Counted from the stretch's first letter, positions 8,330 to 17,265 are shown. The stretch is 64,000 nt of DNA from Synechococcus elongatus PCC 11801 (GCF_003846445.2 NZ_CP030139.2:930001-994000); one strand, 5' to 3'. Numbers and translations are program-made. The notes: generated by a model not told the origin, from the sequence alone.

Positions 8330-8461
8330 CGCTTATATGTGAGTTTTGTACCCACAGTTTTAGGCTACAGACTTCTTGGTTGTCAATTATTGTGACATCT
8401 CCTTATTTTGAGGCTATCAATCTAATAACAATTAAACACTCTTGAGGCTTCACACTTAAAC

Positions 8462-9076
8462 ATGAAATACACGGCATTAATTTTTATTCTTTTAATCATA
8501 CTTGTATTTACATTGATCAACTTAGTCTCCCTAATCTTTTTTAGAGTACCAACAAGCAATACAAGTCGTACAGCTTTTGATGTCATTATTGTCCTTGGAA
8601 GCCCAGCTGATTCAGATGGGGGCCCCAGTGAGGTAATGAAGCAGAGGGTAATTGAAGGAGTAAAACGTTTTTATCAAGGGCAGGCAAAGCATATTTTATT
8701 TACAGGGAGTGCAGTCTACAGTGAATTCATCGAGGCCGATGTGATGTCAGAATTTGCACACTCTCTAGGAGTGCCGAAAGATGCCATTTTAACTGACACA
8801 AAATCGAAAAATACTTATCAAAACATATTTAACTCAATTAGTGTAATGCGTGATCAAAATTGGCTCTCGGCACTAGTTATTACATCTCCCTCTCATATTC
8901 AAAGGACGTCTTTTATCTTATCTACTTATGATATTGAATATCGAGTTATTGGAAACCATATACCACCAAAGATTTGGGCATGGGAATTAATTTTAGGGCA
9001 GTGGGAGAAGTATATAATTACACGACTATTTTTTAGCGGATATTCACAAACTTACGGCCTTAGAAAAGGAGAATAA
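8462..9076 (+). CDS. YdcF/ElyC-family (DUF218) membrane protein
   Basis: A 204-residue protein with one N-terminal transmembrane helix (LIFILLIILVFTLINLVSLI) and a DUF218 domain outside the membrane: FDVIIVLGSPAD, ILFTGSAVYSEFIEADVM, SKNTYQNI and ALVITSPSHIQRTSFI. These match the conserved order D-x-IIVLG, TGG/TGS, S-x-NT-x-EN and T-S-x-x-H-x-R-R of the SanA/ElyC/YdcF family, members of which affect envelope integrity. The biochemical function is unproven. The codon use is AT-rich, with no HIP1, like the neighbouring genes. Confidence 0.8.
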   Translation: MKYTALIFILLIILVFTLINLVSLIFFRVPTSNTSRTAFDVIIVLGSPADSDGGPSEVMKQRVIEGVKRFYQGQAKHILFTGSAVYSEFIEADVMSEFAHSLGVPKDAILTDTKSKNTYQNIFNSISVMRDQNWLSALVITSPSHIQRTSFILSTYDIEYRVIGNHIPPKIWAWELILGQWEKYIITRLFFSGYSQTYGLRKGE

Positions 9077-9211
9077 ATGATTAATAACCAATACTGTTTA
9101 AAGGCGATTATCTTTCTAACTTCACGCCATTAATAGTAGAAATAAAGAAAAAATTTTCTCCGGTAAATTTGAGAGATTATAGCGAGTTAATGACTAGATT
9201 AATAGATAGAT

Positions 9212-9523
9212 TTATGCAGACCATCGCTGCTTTGAAGCAGAGAGCAATGATTGCCATTCACTGAAAGGCAGCTCCTTCATGTCCCAGTGACAAAAAGATT
9301 CCATTTCGACTGGAGTTGGTCCTTGTTTCTGTAATTCTTTGGGTAGGTAGTCCTCCTCGGGGTCTGCGATCGCCGGTTTGGTCAGTTGAGAGTGTGTGGC
9401 TGGATCCCTGGGCAACCAAACGAGGGAGTTAAGCACCACGAAGATCACGAGACTCAGACCCAGTTGAAACGCCCAGTCTTGGCTTGGGAGTAGTGCGAGG
9501 GTCGGCAGAAAGACGCAGGTCAT
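9212..9523 (-). CDS. hypothetical membrane protein with EEDYLP tail
   Basis: A 103-residue protein if the ATG at 9523 is used; a TTG at 9559 would add 12 residues. There is one hydrophobic helix (WAFQLGLSLVIFVVLNSLVW) followed by a soluble tail. Tail residues ~52-95 contain EEDYLPKELQKQGPTPVEME, then an aromatic SEWQSLL ending. A second copy of this tail, without a start codon, exists at 55751-55936 on the same strand, so the family is duplicated in this genome. The function is unknown. One HIP1 site lies inside the gene. Confidence 0.55.
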   Translation of the reverse strand: MTCVFLPTLALLPSQDWAFQLGLSLVIFVVLNSLVWLPRDPATHSQLTKPAIADPEEDYLPKELQKQGPTPVEMESFCHWDMKELPFSEWQSLLSASKQRWSA

Positions 9524-9839
9524 AGCAGTTGGTTCGGTCGCGATAGCACTAGTTTCCAACTCCCGGATCTTTTTGGCTGGATTTCAGTGCGAATGTCAAA
9601 ATGAAATCTCTAACATTCTCTCTATCTCCAATCATCTCAACCTCATAGACAGCTAATTGCTATCCGAGAACAGATAGCCTAAAAAGAGTTGTTTAGATTC
9701 GAGTTCTTGGCAATTCGGCGGGATATCTTGGCACCTCGTCAAACCAATGTATCGTCATAATTACTGATGTAATAGCTAGGCTTTTAAAAAAACCACGAAG
9801 CAGCCTAATTAATACTGAGAATCTTTTAATTAATGGATT
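9524..9839. other. AT-rich intergenic stretch
   Basis: No gene is seen. A small hairpin (GCTATC ... GATAGC, around 9658-9678) has no T-run on either strand. The bases resemble the surrounding HIP1-poor segment. Confidence 0.4.
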
Positions 9840-10439
9840 TCATCGAACCGTAAGATTAATTATTTCATCTGGCTGCCGATCTTTGCTCAACTGCAGACTC
9901 TTAACTGACACTACTCCTCCTTCTTCATAGCGTACATCAAAGGAGTAACCATATACAGTTGAGCCTTCCGGCAAAATAATCTTATCGGATTCACTTATGA
10001 TGCAAGAGGTTTTATCTACTTCAAATAAGCTGGCCTTGCAAGCTCGTATAGCACTGGTTGGATGGTCATACCAAGTTCTATTCCCCCAAAATTTATTCAT
10101 AATATTAGTTGAATGAAGGATGCTGACCGAGTTGCCGTTGTCAACTGTTAGTCGAAACCATTCCTCTCGATCTGCATCACCAGGAGAGAAGATGCTATTT
10201 TGCAAAGCATTACCAACCGCTGCATCCCTAATCCTGACCTTGAAGACTAACCTTTTATTTTGAAAGGCTTTAAGAAGTTCCTTCTGAGCCTCTAGCTCTT
10301 TTTTGAGTTTTGCTTCTTCTGCTTGCTGCTGTTGTTGTACTTGTCGCTGATATGTCTCACAGGCCAATGATCTAGGTGCTTTGAGGCAGACTTCAGAACC
10401 TTGAACGAGACTTGCTGCTAGCAATATAGCTTCAAGCAT
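9840..10439 (-). CDS. hypothetical secreted protein with coiled coil
   Basis: A 199-residue protein I do not recognise. The N-terminus (MLEAILLAASLVQGSEVC) is hydrophobic and may be a signal peptide. Two cysteines follow at ~18 and ~27, then a charged coiled coil with a QQQQQ run (~33-60). The C-terminal ~135 residues look like a beta-rich domain with two further cysteines (IRACKA, KTSCIIS), consistent with periplasmic disulfides. There are no HIP1 sites. It stands alone between two intergenic gaps, in the AT-rich accessory stretch. Confidence 0.5.
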   Translation of the reverse strand: MLEAILLAASLVQGSEVCLKAPRSLACETYQRQVQQQQQAEEAKLKKELEAQKELLKAFQNKRLVFKVRIRDAAVGNALQNSIFSPGDADREEWFRLTVDNGNSVSILHSTNIMNKFWGNRTWYDHPTSAIRACKASLFEVDKTSCIISESDKIILPEGSTVYGYSFDVRYEEGGVVSVKSLQLSKDRQPDEIINLTVR

Positions 10440-10540
10440 TAGAATGATCCAAAACCTAGTGATTAAATTTTATCATTGCTAGTTTAAATTTTGTTGATCA
10501 TAAAGAGGCTTTTGTAGACTTTATAACTTTTATAGGAAAT

Positions 10541-12052
10541 TTAAGTCCAAGATGCTTGCCAGTGAGCCGCTTGGTCGCGAATTGCTGCCCGATCGCTGTC
10601 TGGCATTTTTTGGAGCTGTTTGAGAATTAAGCCTATGCGCCCTTGAGCCTGAAGCTTTTGCTCATGGCGATCGAGAAAATCCCAGTACAGCGCATTGAAC
10701 GGACAAGCGCGATCGCCCAATCGTTGTTTGGGGTCATAGCGACAACTCTGACAGTAATTGCTCATTCGATTGATGTAGTTAGCTGACGCTGCATAGGGTT
10801 TTGAGGCCAACTTCCCGCCATCGGCAAAGAGGCCCATGCCCAGCACATTCGTCTCCATCACCCAGTCATAGGCATCGAGGTGAGTGGCTTGAAACCACTC
10901 TTTGACTTGCCAAGGATCGAGTCCAGCAATCAGGGCAAAGTTGGCGAGAATCATCAACCGCTGAATGTGATGGCTATAGCCAATCGCTTCAATCTGCTGA
11001 AAACACTGTTGGAGGCAATGGAGATCAGTTTTTCCGGTCCAAAAGAATTCAGGCAGTGAGCGATCGTGCTCAAACCAATTTGATTGCGGATAGGTGTCAG
11101 GAAAATAGTGATGGAGTCCGTGCATATACTCTCGCCAGCCCAGAATCTGGCGAATAAAGCCTTCGACGCTGGCGATCGGAGCTTGGTTGTCATAGAAAGC
11201 CTGTTCAGCTCGGTGAATCACCTCCAGCGGATGCAGCAGTCCTAAATTCAGTACTGGCGCAATCAAGCTATGCCACATTGTTGCTTGGCCGCTGACCATG
11301 GCGTCTTGATAGGGGCCAAAGGTTTTGAGCTTAACGGTTAAAAACTGATCCAAGGCTTCCAATGCCTGCGATCGCGTCACTGGCCAATGAAAAGGCTCCA
11401 GTGTTCCATAAAGCGGCAACTCCAGCGATCGCACAGTTTCAATGACTGTTTGCGTGATCGAATCTGGCAAAAATTGAGCGGCTGGTGGTGGCTGCAGCCC
11501 ACTTTTAGGAGGCTTGCGATTCTCCGGATCAAAGTTCCATTGCCCCCCAACCGGTTCTTGATCTTCGGTCAGTAAGACTTGCCAGCGTTTGCGGCCTTCG
11601 CGATAGAAATTCTCAAGCCGCAGCTGTCTATAGGGCTTGGCCCAGGCTGTGAATTCAGTCGTGGACCAAAGAAACTGACGGTTTGGTAGCCAATGCAATT
11701 TGGCAGGTAATGCGAGGCCGCTGACAATCGCGTGAAACGAGCGATCGGCAGGTTCCATCACCTGCAGTTCCGTAATCTGATACTGCTGGCACCACTCAGA
11801 GACTGCCCTGGCGAAGCTGGGTGCTTGCTCAAGGTAATCCACTGTCCAGCCCTGCGATCGCAGATCTGCTGCAAAGTGACGCATGGCAGACCACACTAAG
11901 ACCAGCTTTTGCCGGTGATAGGGTCGCTGTTGAACATGCTCTAGGGATTCAACCAGCAGAATCCGAGCTTGACCTCGGTCGACAGATTCCGGATTGAGCG
12001 CCGGATGTTGCAGCGTCAGCTGATCGCCCAGAATCCAAATGCCGACTGTCAT
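10541..12052 (-). CDS. iron-sulfur photolyase/cryptochrome-like protein (FeS-BCP family)
   Basis: A 503-residue member of the bacterial photolyase-related family that includes the (6-4) photolyase PhrB and CryB. It opens with MTVGIWILGDQLTLQHPAL, the usual start of that family. The C-terminal half carries the cysteines that hold a [4Fe-4S] cluster: one in the DLHC segment (~330), YCQSC (~435) and RACPF (~453). FAD-binding positions lie between. Likely roles are UV lesion repair or blue-light sensing; sequence alone does not decide. It is followed on the same strand by no close gene, while lnt lies 38 bases upstream. Confidence 0.88.
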   Translation of the reverse strand: MTVGIWILGDQLTLQHPALNPESVDRGQARILLVESLEHVQQRPYHRQKLVLVWSAMRHFAADLRSQGWTVDYLEQAPSFARAVSEWCQQYQITELQVMEPADRSFHAIVSGLALPAKLHWLPNRQFLWSTTEFTAWAKPYRQLRLENFYREGRKRWQVLLTEDQEPVGGQWNFDPENRKPPKSGLQPPPAAQFLPDSITQTVIETVRSLELPLYGTLEPFHWPVTRSQALEALDQFLTVKLKTFGPYQDAMVSGQATMWHSLIAPVLNLGLLHPLEVIHRAEQAFYDNQAPIASVEGFIRQILGWREYMHGLHHYFPDTYPQSNWFEHDRSLPEFFWTGKTDLHCLQQCFQQIEAIGYSHHIQRLMILANFALIAGLDPWQVKEWFQATHLDAYDWVMETNVLGMGLFADGGKLASKPYAASANYINRMSNYCQSCRYDPKQRLGDRACPFNALYWDFLDRHEQKLQAQGRIGLILKQLQKMPDSDRAAIRDQAAHWQASWT

Positions 12053-12090
12053 TCTGCGATCGCCTATCCCTGCGCGTTTCTCTCTGCAAT

Positions 12091-13656
12091 CTACAGGGTT
12101 TGTTTAAGCCAGCGCCGCCGCCACCCCAGCCAAATAACAGTGCTGGCCAACAGAATCGGAGTCACACTGTCACCCCAGCGCACATAGGGTGTTTGGCTCG
12201 ATCGCTGGGCCATGCGAACGGCTTGGGTCATAAAGATTCGAGGTTGCGATCGCCACTGCACTTGTCCCAAAGGATTGATCAGGGCGGAGTAGCCCGTGTT
12301 CGTGACCTGCACCACCCAGCGATCGGTTTCTGCAGCCCGTAACGCCGCCAGCGCCAGATGTTGATTCATCAACTGCTCGCTGTAGGGATCGAGGTTGGCA
12401 GCCGACAAAATCCACGTGGCACCGCGCTGCACCTGCGATCGCAGCACCTCAGGAAAGACCAGCTCATAACAAATTGATGCGGCGACCTGTCCAACAGGGG
12501 TTTGAAAGCGTTGATCCAAACGACCTGCCTGCATTCCCAGCTGAATCGGGGACAAACGTTGCAACCAGCGGCCAAACCAACGTTCGCCCGGGATGTATTC
12601 CCCCAGCGGCACGAGGCGAACTTTGTCATAGCGACCCGCGATCGCGCCACCTGGTTCTAGTGCCAACAAACTCTGCCGGTAGCGATCGCCCTGCGGGAGA
12701 TAAGTCCCCAACAGCAAGGGCGGTGACTCAGGTGCAAGCCAGCGCGCCCAAGGCGATTGTTCAGCTTGCCAGAGGGTAGGGTCAGACCCTTCAGGGGTGA
12801 TCACGGCATCCACACCCGCCTCAGTCAGTTGTTGATAGCCCTGACGGTAGCGTTGCCGCGACAGCAGGATGCCCTCGGGGCCTGTTTTGATCCGGGTTGG
12901 CACGTTGCCTTGAATCAAGCCGATCGTCAGGGCTGGCCCATCAGCGGCACGAAGCTGCCCCAGCCCCCAGCCCGCTAGTTCGGCACAGCACCAAAGTGCG
13001 ATCGCCCCGGCTAGCAGCGATCGCCGCCGACTAAGACTCGCCCAAGCCAGCAGACCATTCACCGCCACAATCAGTAGGGTCAATCCCTCTGCACCACTCA
13101 GTTCTGCCAGGGGCAGCAGCCAAGTATTCGCTGGACTTTGACTGAGCGCTAAGGGCGACCAGTAGAGCGGTGACTGTTGCCAGAGCCAGTCCACCAAGCC
13201 CCATAAACCAATCCCGCCCACCAGTCGTAGGCCACAGTGCTGGGGTAACCGCTGCACGGCCCACACCCAAACCCGTACTTGGATCAAACCCCAAGCGGTG
13301 ATGATCAGCCAGCAGCCCCAAGCGATTGCCACGCTTGTTCCCCAGCTCAGACCCATCCACGTCAGCGGATGCAGGCCGGTGATCCAAATCAGGGTTGGCC
13401 CTTGAAAGGCGGCCGCCCAGAGCCAAGCTTGTTGTCGGGCGCGATCGCCTTGCCCCGGCTGCAACAGCGATCGCCAGAGGGGAATCAAGGCTACCCACGC
13501 CAATGGCCACAGTCCCAAAGGAGGCATGGCGGCAGCCATCGCCAGACCAGCGAGCAACGTCAGCCCCCAAACCCGCCAAGGCAGAGCAGTAGCTACTCGA
13601 CTGGCGATCGGTCGCACGGGTGGCAGCAGTTTGGGCAAAGCGTGTAGCAATTTCAA
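12091..13656 (-). CDS. lnt: apolipoprotein N-acyltransferase
   Basis: Lnt adds the third acyl chain to lipoprotein N-terminal cysteines in the inner membrane. The first ~220 residues contain the multi-helix membrane part. The periplasmic nitrilase-like domain follows, with the catalytic triad visible as Glu in VITPEGSDPTLW, Lys in RYDKVRLVPLGEYIPGE and Cys in SICYELVFPE. The 521-residue length is normal. The start is TTG at 13656; it could lie slightly further in. It is convergent with nothing nearby and divergent from the glycosyltransferase fusion at 13832. Confidence 0.93.
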   Translation of the reverse strand: MKLLHALPKLLPPVRPIASRVATALPWRVWGLTLLAGLAMAAAMPPLGLWPLAWVALIPLWRSLLQPGQGDRARQQAWLWAAAFQGPTLIWITGLHPLTWMGLSWGTSVAIAWGCWLIITAWGLIQVRVWVWAVQRLPQHCGLRLVGGIGLWGLVDWLWQQSPLYWSPLALSQSPANTWLLPLAELSGAEGLTLLIVAVNGLLAWASLSRRRSLLAGAIALWCCAELAGWGLGQLRAADGPALTIGLIQGNVPTRIKTGPEGILLSRQRYRQGYQQLTEAGVDAVITPEGSDPTLWQAEQSPWARWLAPESPPLLLGTYLPQGDRYRQSLLALEPGGAIAGRYDKVRLVPLGEYIPGERWFGRWLQRLSPIQLGMQAGRLDQRFQTPVGQVAASICYELVFPEVLRSQVQRGATWILSAANLDPYSEQLMNQHLALAALRAAETDRWVVQVTNTGYSALINPLGQVQWRSQPRIFMTQAVRMAQRSSQTPYVRWGDSVTPILLASTVIWLGWRRRWLKQTL

Positions 13657-13831
13657 GCCAACGACTCAAACGATACGGCGATTTCAACCCAAGGGCGCGA
13701 TCGCCCACAGGCAGAGAGTTTGGCCACTGTAGACTGGCACAGATCGGTCTGGACAGTTTGTGCTCACCCTGACGGCGGCACTGTCTGCGCCTACCGTGCC
13801 GTGAACTGTAGCCGCACATTCCAGCAACCCT

Positions 13832-15103
13832 ATGAGTCAGCGCCTGATTCTCTTTAGTCGCTATCCCACAGCGGGGCGATCGAAGACGCGGCTGATTCCG
13901 GCACTCGGCCCTGAGGGAGCGGCTGATCTACAGCGCCAGTTGACGGAGTGGACGGTGTTTACGGCCCATCGCTGGCAGGCGCGATCGCCCCAGACCGAAG
14001 TGCTGATCGCTACCAGCGGTGGTACGCCTGAAGACTGGCAGCAATGGCTGGGAGCAGTTGAGGTGCAGCCACAAGCCGAGGGTGATTTGGGCGATCGCCT
14101 CCATCAGGCATTTCAGGCAGCTCAACAAGCAGGTAAAAACCGAACCGTAATCATTGGCTGCGATTGCCCCAGCATTACCCCCGACCATTTGACGGCTGCG
14201 TTTCAGGCACTGGAAACCGCTGATGTGGTGCTCGGCCCCGCCACTGATGGCGGCTATTGGCTGATTGGTCTGCGCCAGCCTCAGGCTCGACTCTTCCAGG
14301 ACATTGATTGGGGCAGCGATCGCGTTTTGGCGCAAACCCTACAAGCCGCTCAAGCGGCTGATCTCCAAGTCGCACAGCTCGAACCCCTCTCCGATCTTGA
14401 TCGCCCCGAAGATCTTGACCTCTGGCAACCCCAGCCGCAGCTGTCGGTGATCATCACCACACTCAATGAAGCAGCAAACCTGCCCCATACCTTGGCCTCG
14501 ATCGGGGATGCTCCCGTGGAAACTTTGGTTGTGGATGGTGGCAGTCAAGACGAAACAGTTGCGATCGCCAAAACTTGGGGAGCTAAGGTCATTCCCAGTC
14601 CTGCTGGACGGGGACGCCAATTCAACCAAGGAGTTGCTGCTGCCCACGGCAGCCTTTTGCTGTTTCTGCACGGCGATACCCGCCTGCCGCCTCAGTTTTT
14701 CAATCACGTCGTGCAAACACTGCAATCCCCGAAAGTCGTTGCAGGAGCGTTTCAGTTACAGATCGATAGTACTGACTGGCGCCTGCGCTGGGTCGAGCGG
14801 GGCGTGCGCTGGCGGAGCCGCTGGCTTCAGCAACCCTACGGCGATCAAGCCTTGTTTCTCCGCCGCGAACGCTGGCGTGCGATCGGGGGCTTTAGTACCG
14901 GACCGTTGCTAGAGGACTATCGACTGGTACGGCAACTGCGTCGCCAAGGACGAATTGCGATCGCACCGGCTGCCGTAACGACCTCTGCCCGCCGTTGGCA
15001 AAAACGGGGGGTGCTACAAACGACATTACTCAATCAATTGATCTTGCTCGGCCACCACTGTGGACTCAGCGATCAAAGACTGGCGAACTGGTACCACCAC
15101 TAG
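13832..15103 (+). CDS. TIGR04282/TIGR04283 glycosyltransferase fusion
   Basis: Two glycosyltransferase-like domains in one 423-residue chain. Residues 1-205 match the DUF2064/TIGR04282 family: LILFSRYPTAGRSKTRLIP, GCDCPSITPDHL, LGPATDGGYWLIGL. Residues ~207-423 match the GT2-like TIGR04283 family: LSVIITTLNEAANLPHTLAS, VVDGGSQDET, FLHGDTRLP and a YGDQALFLRR motif. The two are usually separate genes found beside radical SAM or arsenosugar genes. Here they are fused and sit convergent with a B12-radical SAM gene. The donor and acceptor sugars are unknown; an arsenosugar role is only a possibility. Confidence 0.88.
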   Translation: MSQRLILFSRYPTAGRSKTRLIPALGPEGAADLQRQLTEWTVFTAHRWQARSPQTEVLIATSGGTPEDWQQWLGAVEVQPQAEGDLGDRLHQAFQAAQQAGKNRTVIIGCDCPSITPDHLTAAFQALETADVVLGPATDGGYWLIGLRQPQARLFQDIDWGSDRVLAQTLQAAQAADLQVAQLEPLSDLDRPEDLDLWQPQPQLSVIITTLNEAANLPHTLASIGDAPVETLVVDGGSQDETVAIAKTWGAKVIPSPAGRGRQFNQGVAAAHGSLLLFLHGDTRLPPQFFNHVVQTLQSPKVVAGAFQLQIDSTDWRLRWVERGVRWRSRWLQQPYGDQALFLRRERWRAIGGFSTGPLLEDYRLVRQLRRQGRIAIAPAAVTTSARRWQKRGVLQTTLLNQLILLGHHCGLSDQRLANWYHH

Positions 15104-15127
15104 AGATGTGGTCAGGCCACTGGGAGA

Positions 15128-16696
15128 TTAGGCTGCGATCGCCGTTTCTGGAGCTTGGCGTTCTGCCTGTTCGAGATAGGCCTGGAGTTGCGCTTCAATT
15201 TGGGCGCGGACGATCTCGCGGTACTCCATGAAGTGTTCGTTGTGGGCGCAAACAGCAATGTACTGTTCGGCCACAGCCGGATTGCGCCGCAGAATGCTGA
15301 ACAGGTGATGCCAGAACAGCCAGCGGGTTTTGCGAACCACCCCTTGACGCCAGCAGACCAAGAGCAACGCGCGCACAACGACCCACTCAGGCCACTGAAA
15401 CTTGGGTTGCACGCGAGGAGCGCCCAGCTTGAGGAAGTAGCGATAGACCCGATTTAGGTATTGCACCGGCTCGTAGAGCTGGCGGAAAGCATCAACGTAT
15501 TCGCGGGCAATGTCTTCGACCGGACGGGTCGGTACAAAGTTCATCAACGTCGTCTGGTTGATGTTGGCGTCGGGTAGCCGCAGGCGGCCTTCTTTTTCCA
15601 ACCGATGCCAGAGCGCTGTATTCGGGAGCGCCTGAAGCATGGCAAAGGTGGTCGTGGGAATACCCGTCACTTCAGCAAAATCGACGATGCGCTGACCCGC
15701 ACCGGGTTTCTCCCCATCGAAGCCGATGATGAAGCCAGCAATCACCCGTAGGCCCGATCGCGTCACCTTATCGATCGACTCCAGCAGCGGCGATCGCGTG
15801 TTTTGAAACTTTTTGGTCAACTGCAAACTGTCGGTGTCCGGCGTCTCAATGCCCATGAACACCGCTGCAAAGTTGCAGTCGAGCATCAGATCGATCAACT
15901 CATCGTCATCGGCCAAATCGAGGGAAGCTTCTGTATCAAAGCGGAAGGGATAGCCTCGCTCGGCCTGCCAAACCTTCAACTCCTGCAAGAGCCGTTTGAC
16001 ATTGCGTTTGTTGCCGATGAAGTTGTCATCGACCATAAAAACACCGCCACGCCAGCCAAGGTCGTAGAGCGCCTGCAGCTCGGCTAACAGTTGTTGTGGC
16101 TCCTTGGTGCGGGGTTTACGGCCGTAGAGAACGATAATGTCGCAGAACTCGCATTGGAAGGGGCAGCCCCGCGAGAATTGCACCGACATGGAGTCGTAGG
16201 CACTGCGTTCCAGCAGGTCGTAGCGCGGAATTGGTGTGGTGGTGACATCCGGTTTTTCGCCATTGGAGCTAAAGCGCCCCTGCGTCTCGCCCCGTTCTAG
16301 GGCCTCGACAAACATCGGCAGCGTAATTTCGCCCTCGTCCAGGATCAAAAAGTCAACGCCAGCCGCTTCCATTTCCTCAGGCACTGAGGTGGGGTAGGGG
16401 CCACCGACAGCAACGCGCTTGCCATGCTGCTTCGCAAGGGCAATCTGATCGACCATGTCCTCTTTCTGGACGATCATGGCGGACAAAATCACGATGTCCG
16501 CCCAAGCCCACTCCTCTTCGGTAACGGCGCGGATATTGCGATCCACCAATTTAAATTCCCACTCTTGCGGCAGGATGGCGGCGACAGTCACCAACCCCAG
16601 CGGCGGTAACAACACTTTCCGATTGACGAGTTCCAGGATTTTTTCGTAGGACCAGAACGTTTTGGGAAAGCGAGGATAAATCAGTAAAGCGCGCAT
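15128..16696 (-). CDS. B12-binding radical SAM protein (DUF4070)
   Basis: A 522-residue protein: an N-terminal cobalamin-binding-like domain (1-150, with DIVILSAMIVQKEDM), then a radical SAM core with the cluster motif CPFQCEFC (~190) and a C-terminal DUF4070 region (~380-480). The family includes methylases acting on unreactive carbons, for example the hopanoid methylase HpnP, but nothing here allows a specific substrate. No hopanoid gene is in the window. Cobalamin dependence fits with the cob operon further on. The start ATG at 16696 precedes a canonical MRALLIYPRFP N-terminus. Confidence 0.88.
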   Translation of the reverse strand: MRALLIYPRFPKTFWSYEKILELVNRKVLLPPLGLVTVAAILPQEWEFKLVDRNIRAVTEEEWAWADIVILSAMIVQKEDMVDQIALAKQHGKRVAVGGPYPTSVPEEMEAAGVDFLILDEGEITLPMFVEALERGETQGRFSSNGEKPDVTTTPIPRYDLLERSAYDSMSVQFSRGCPFQCEFCDIIVLYGRKPRTKEPQQLLAELQALYDLGWRGGVFMVDDNFIGNKRNVKRLLQELKVWQAERGYPFRFDTEASLDLADDDELIDLMLDCNFAAVFMGIETPDTDSLQLTKKFQNTRSPLLESIDKVTRSGLRVIAGFIIGFDGEKPGAGQRIVDFAEVTGIPTTTFAMLQALPNTALWHRLEKEGRLRLPDANINQTTLMNFVPTRPVEDIAREYVDAFRQLYEPVQYLNRVYRYFLKLGAPRVQPKFQWPEWVVVRALLLVCWRQGVVRKTRWLFWHHLFSILRRNPAVAEQYIAVCAHNEHFMEYREIVRAQIEAQLQAYLEQAERQAPETAIAA

Positions 16697-16880
16697 GGTA
16701 GCAGATGGGCGGGGTGCCCTTAGTCTTTCACAACTTTTGGAAAAGTGTTGACTCCGCTGTCAGTCATCCATCTGGCTGCGATCGCGTCTGGGTGTTCGCT
16801 AGAGCACAGATAGCCTGTCTAGCCACACCCCTTGGCAAACCTGTGTTAATGATCAAACTCAAGCACTTCACCGAGAACTC

Positions 16881-16973
16881 ATGTCAGCGGAAAAGCCTTG
16901 TCAGCACTGCGGTCGCACCAGTAGCAATGGCAAAAAATGCAAGGGAAAGTGTGTCGGTGACAGTGACTATTAG
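16881..16973 (+). CDS. 30-residue Cys-rich (zinc-ribbon-like) small protein
   Basis: ATG to TAG encodes 30 residues beginning MSAEKPCQHCGRTSSNGKKC. The four cysteines are spaced C-x2-C-x9-C-x3-C, and the peptide ends in VGDSDY. The spacing suggests one small metal-binding knuckle. Lysines and glycines dominate the rest, as in tiny nucleic-acid- or ribosome-associated zinc proteins. Codon choice is ordinary for this genome. There is only a weak Shine-Dalgarno match. Its reality rests on the motif; conservation in other cyanobacteria would settle it. Confidence 0.5.
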   Translation: MSAEKPCQHCGRTSSNGKKCKGKCVGDSDY

Positions 16974-17177
16974 ATCTGGATCCTCGCCATTAGGAAGCAA
17001 CCGCTAGTTCTGCGATCGCAACCCCTTCGTAATGACGTCAAATGACACTGCCTTGATCTCAACTAAAGACTTTAATCTTTTCTTTGGTTTCTAAGGATTA
17101 CAGGTAGTTGCAATGGGACGTTGCGGCTTGCTAGCCCGTGAGTTCCTGCTATCCACCCATGAGACGCCGTGAAGCCA

Positions 17178-17212
17178 GGGCAGGCAAACTGCCCAAGCTC
17201 TGACAAACAGAG
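17178..17212 (+). other. tandem perfect hairpins in U32 gene leader
   Basis: GGGCAG-GCAAA-CTGCCC is followed after three bases by CTCTG-ACAAA-CAGAG. Both loops are five bases and end in AAA. The pair lies upstream of the U32-family gene and could be a leader or small RNA structure. No T-run follows. No known riboswitch class was recognised. Confidence 0.35.
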
Positions 17213-17265
17213 GCACAGGTTAGGCTGAAAAGGCTCTTGGCGATCGCCCGTTCCCCCTTGCACCT

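Larger units (their letters stand above)
16697..17265. other. 569-bp gap with a tiny Cys-rich ORF and tandem hairpins
   Basis: The gap separates the divergent radical SAM and U32 genes. It holds a 30-codon frame (16881-16973, separate entry) and two adjacent perfect hairpins: GGGCAG/CTGCCC (17178-17194, loop GCAAA) and CTCTG/CAGAG (17198-17212, loop ACAAA). These lie 50-90 bases before the U32 start, so they may be part of a structured 5' leader. A 100-codon frame at 16705-17007 overlaps the tiny ORF and looks non-coding. Confidence 0.4.

Noticed and set aside
9212-10439. Toxin-antitoxin pair from two adjacent small unknown genes
   Set aside because: They are separated by ~316 bases, differ in predicted location (membrane and secreted) and match no known toxin family.
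15128-16696. Naming the radical SAM protein HpnP (hopanoid C2 methylase)
   Set aside because: Shared family only; no hopanoid genes nearby and no diagnostic residues visible.
16705-17007. 100-codon plus frame in the radical SAM/U32 gap
   Set aside because: No domain; overlaps the better-supported 30-residue Cys-rich frame in another phase.
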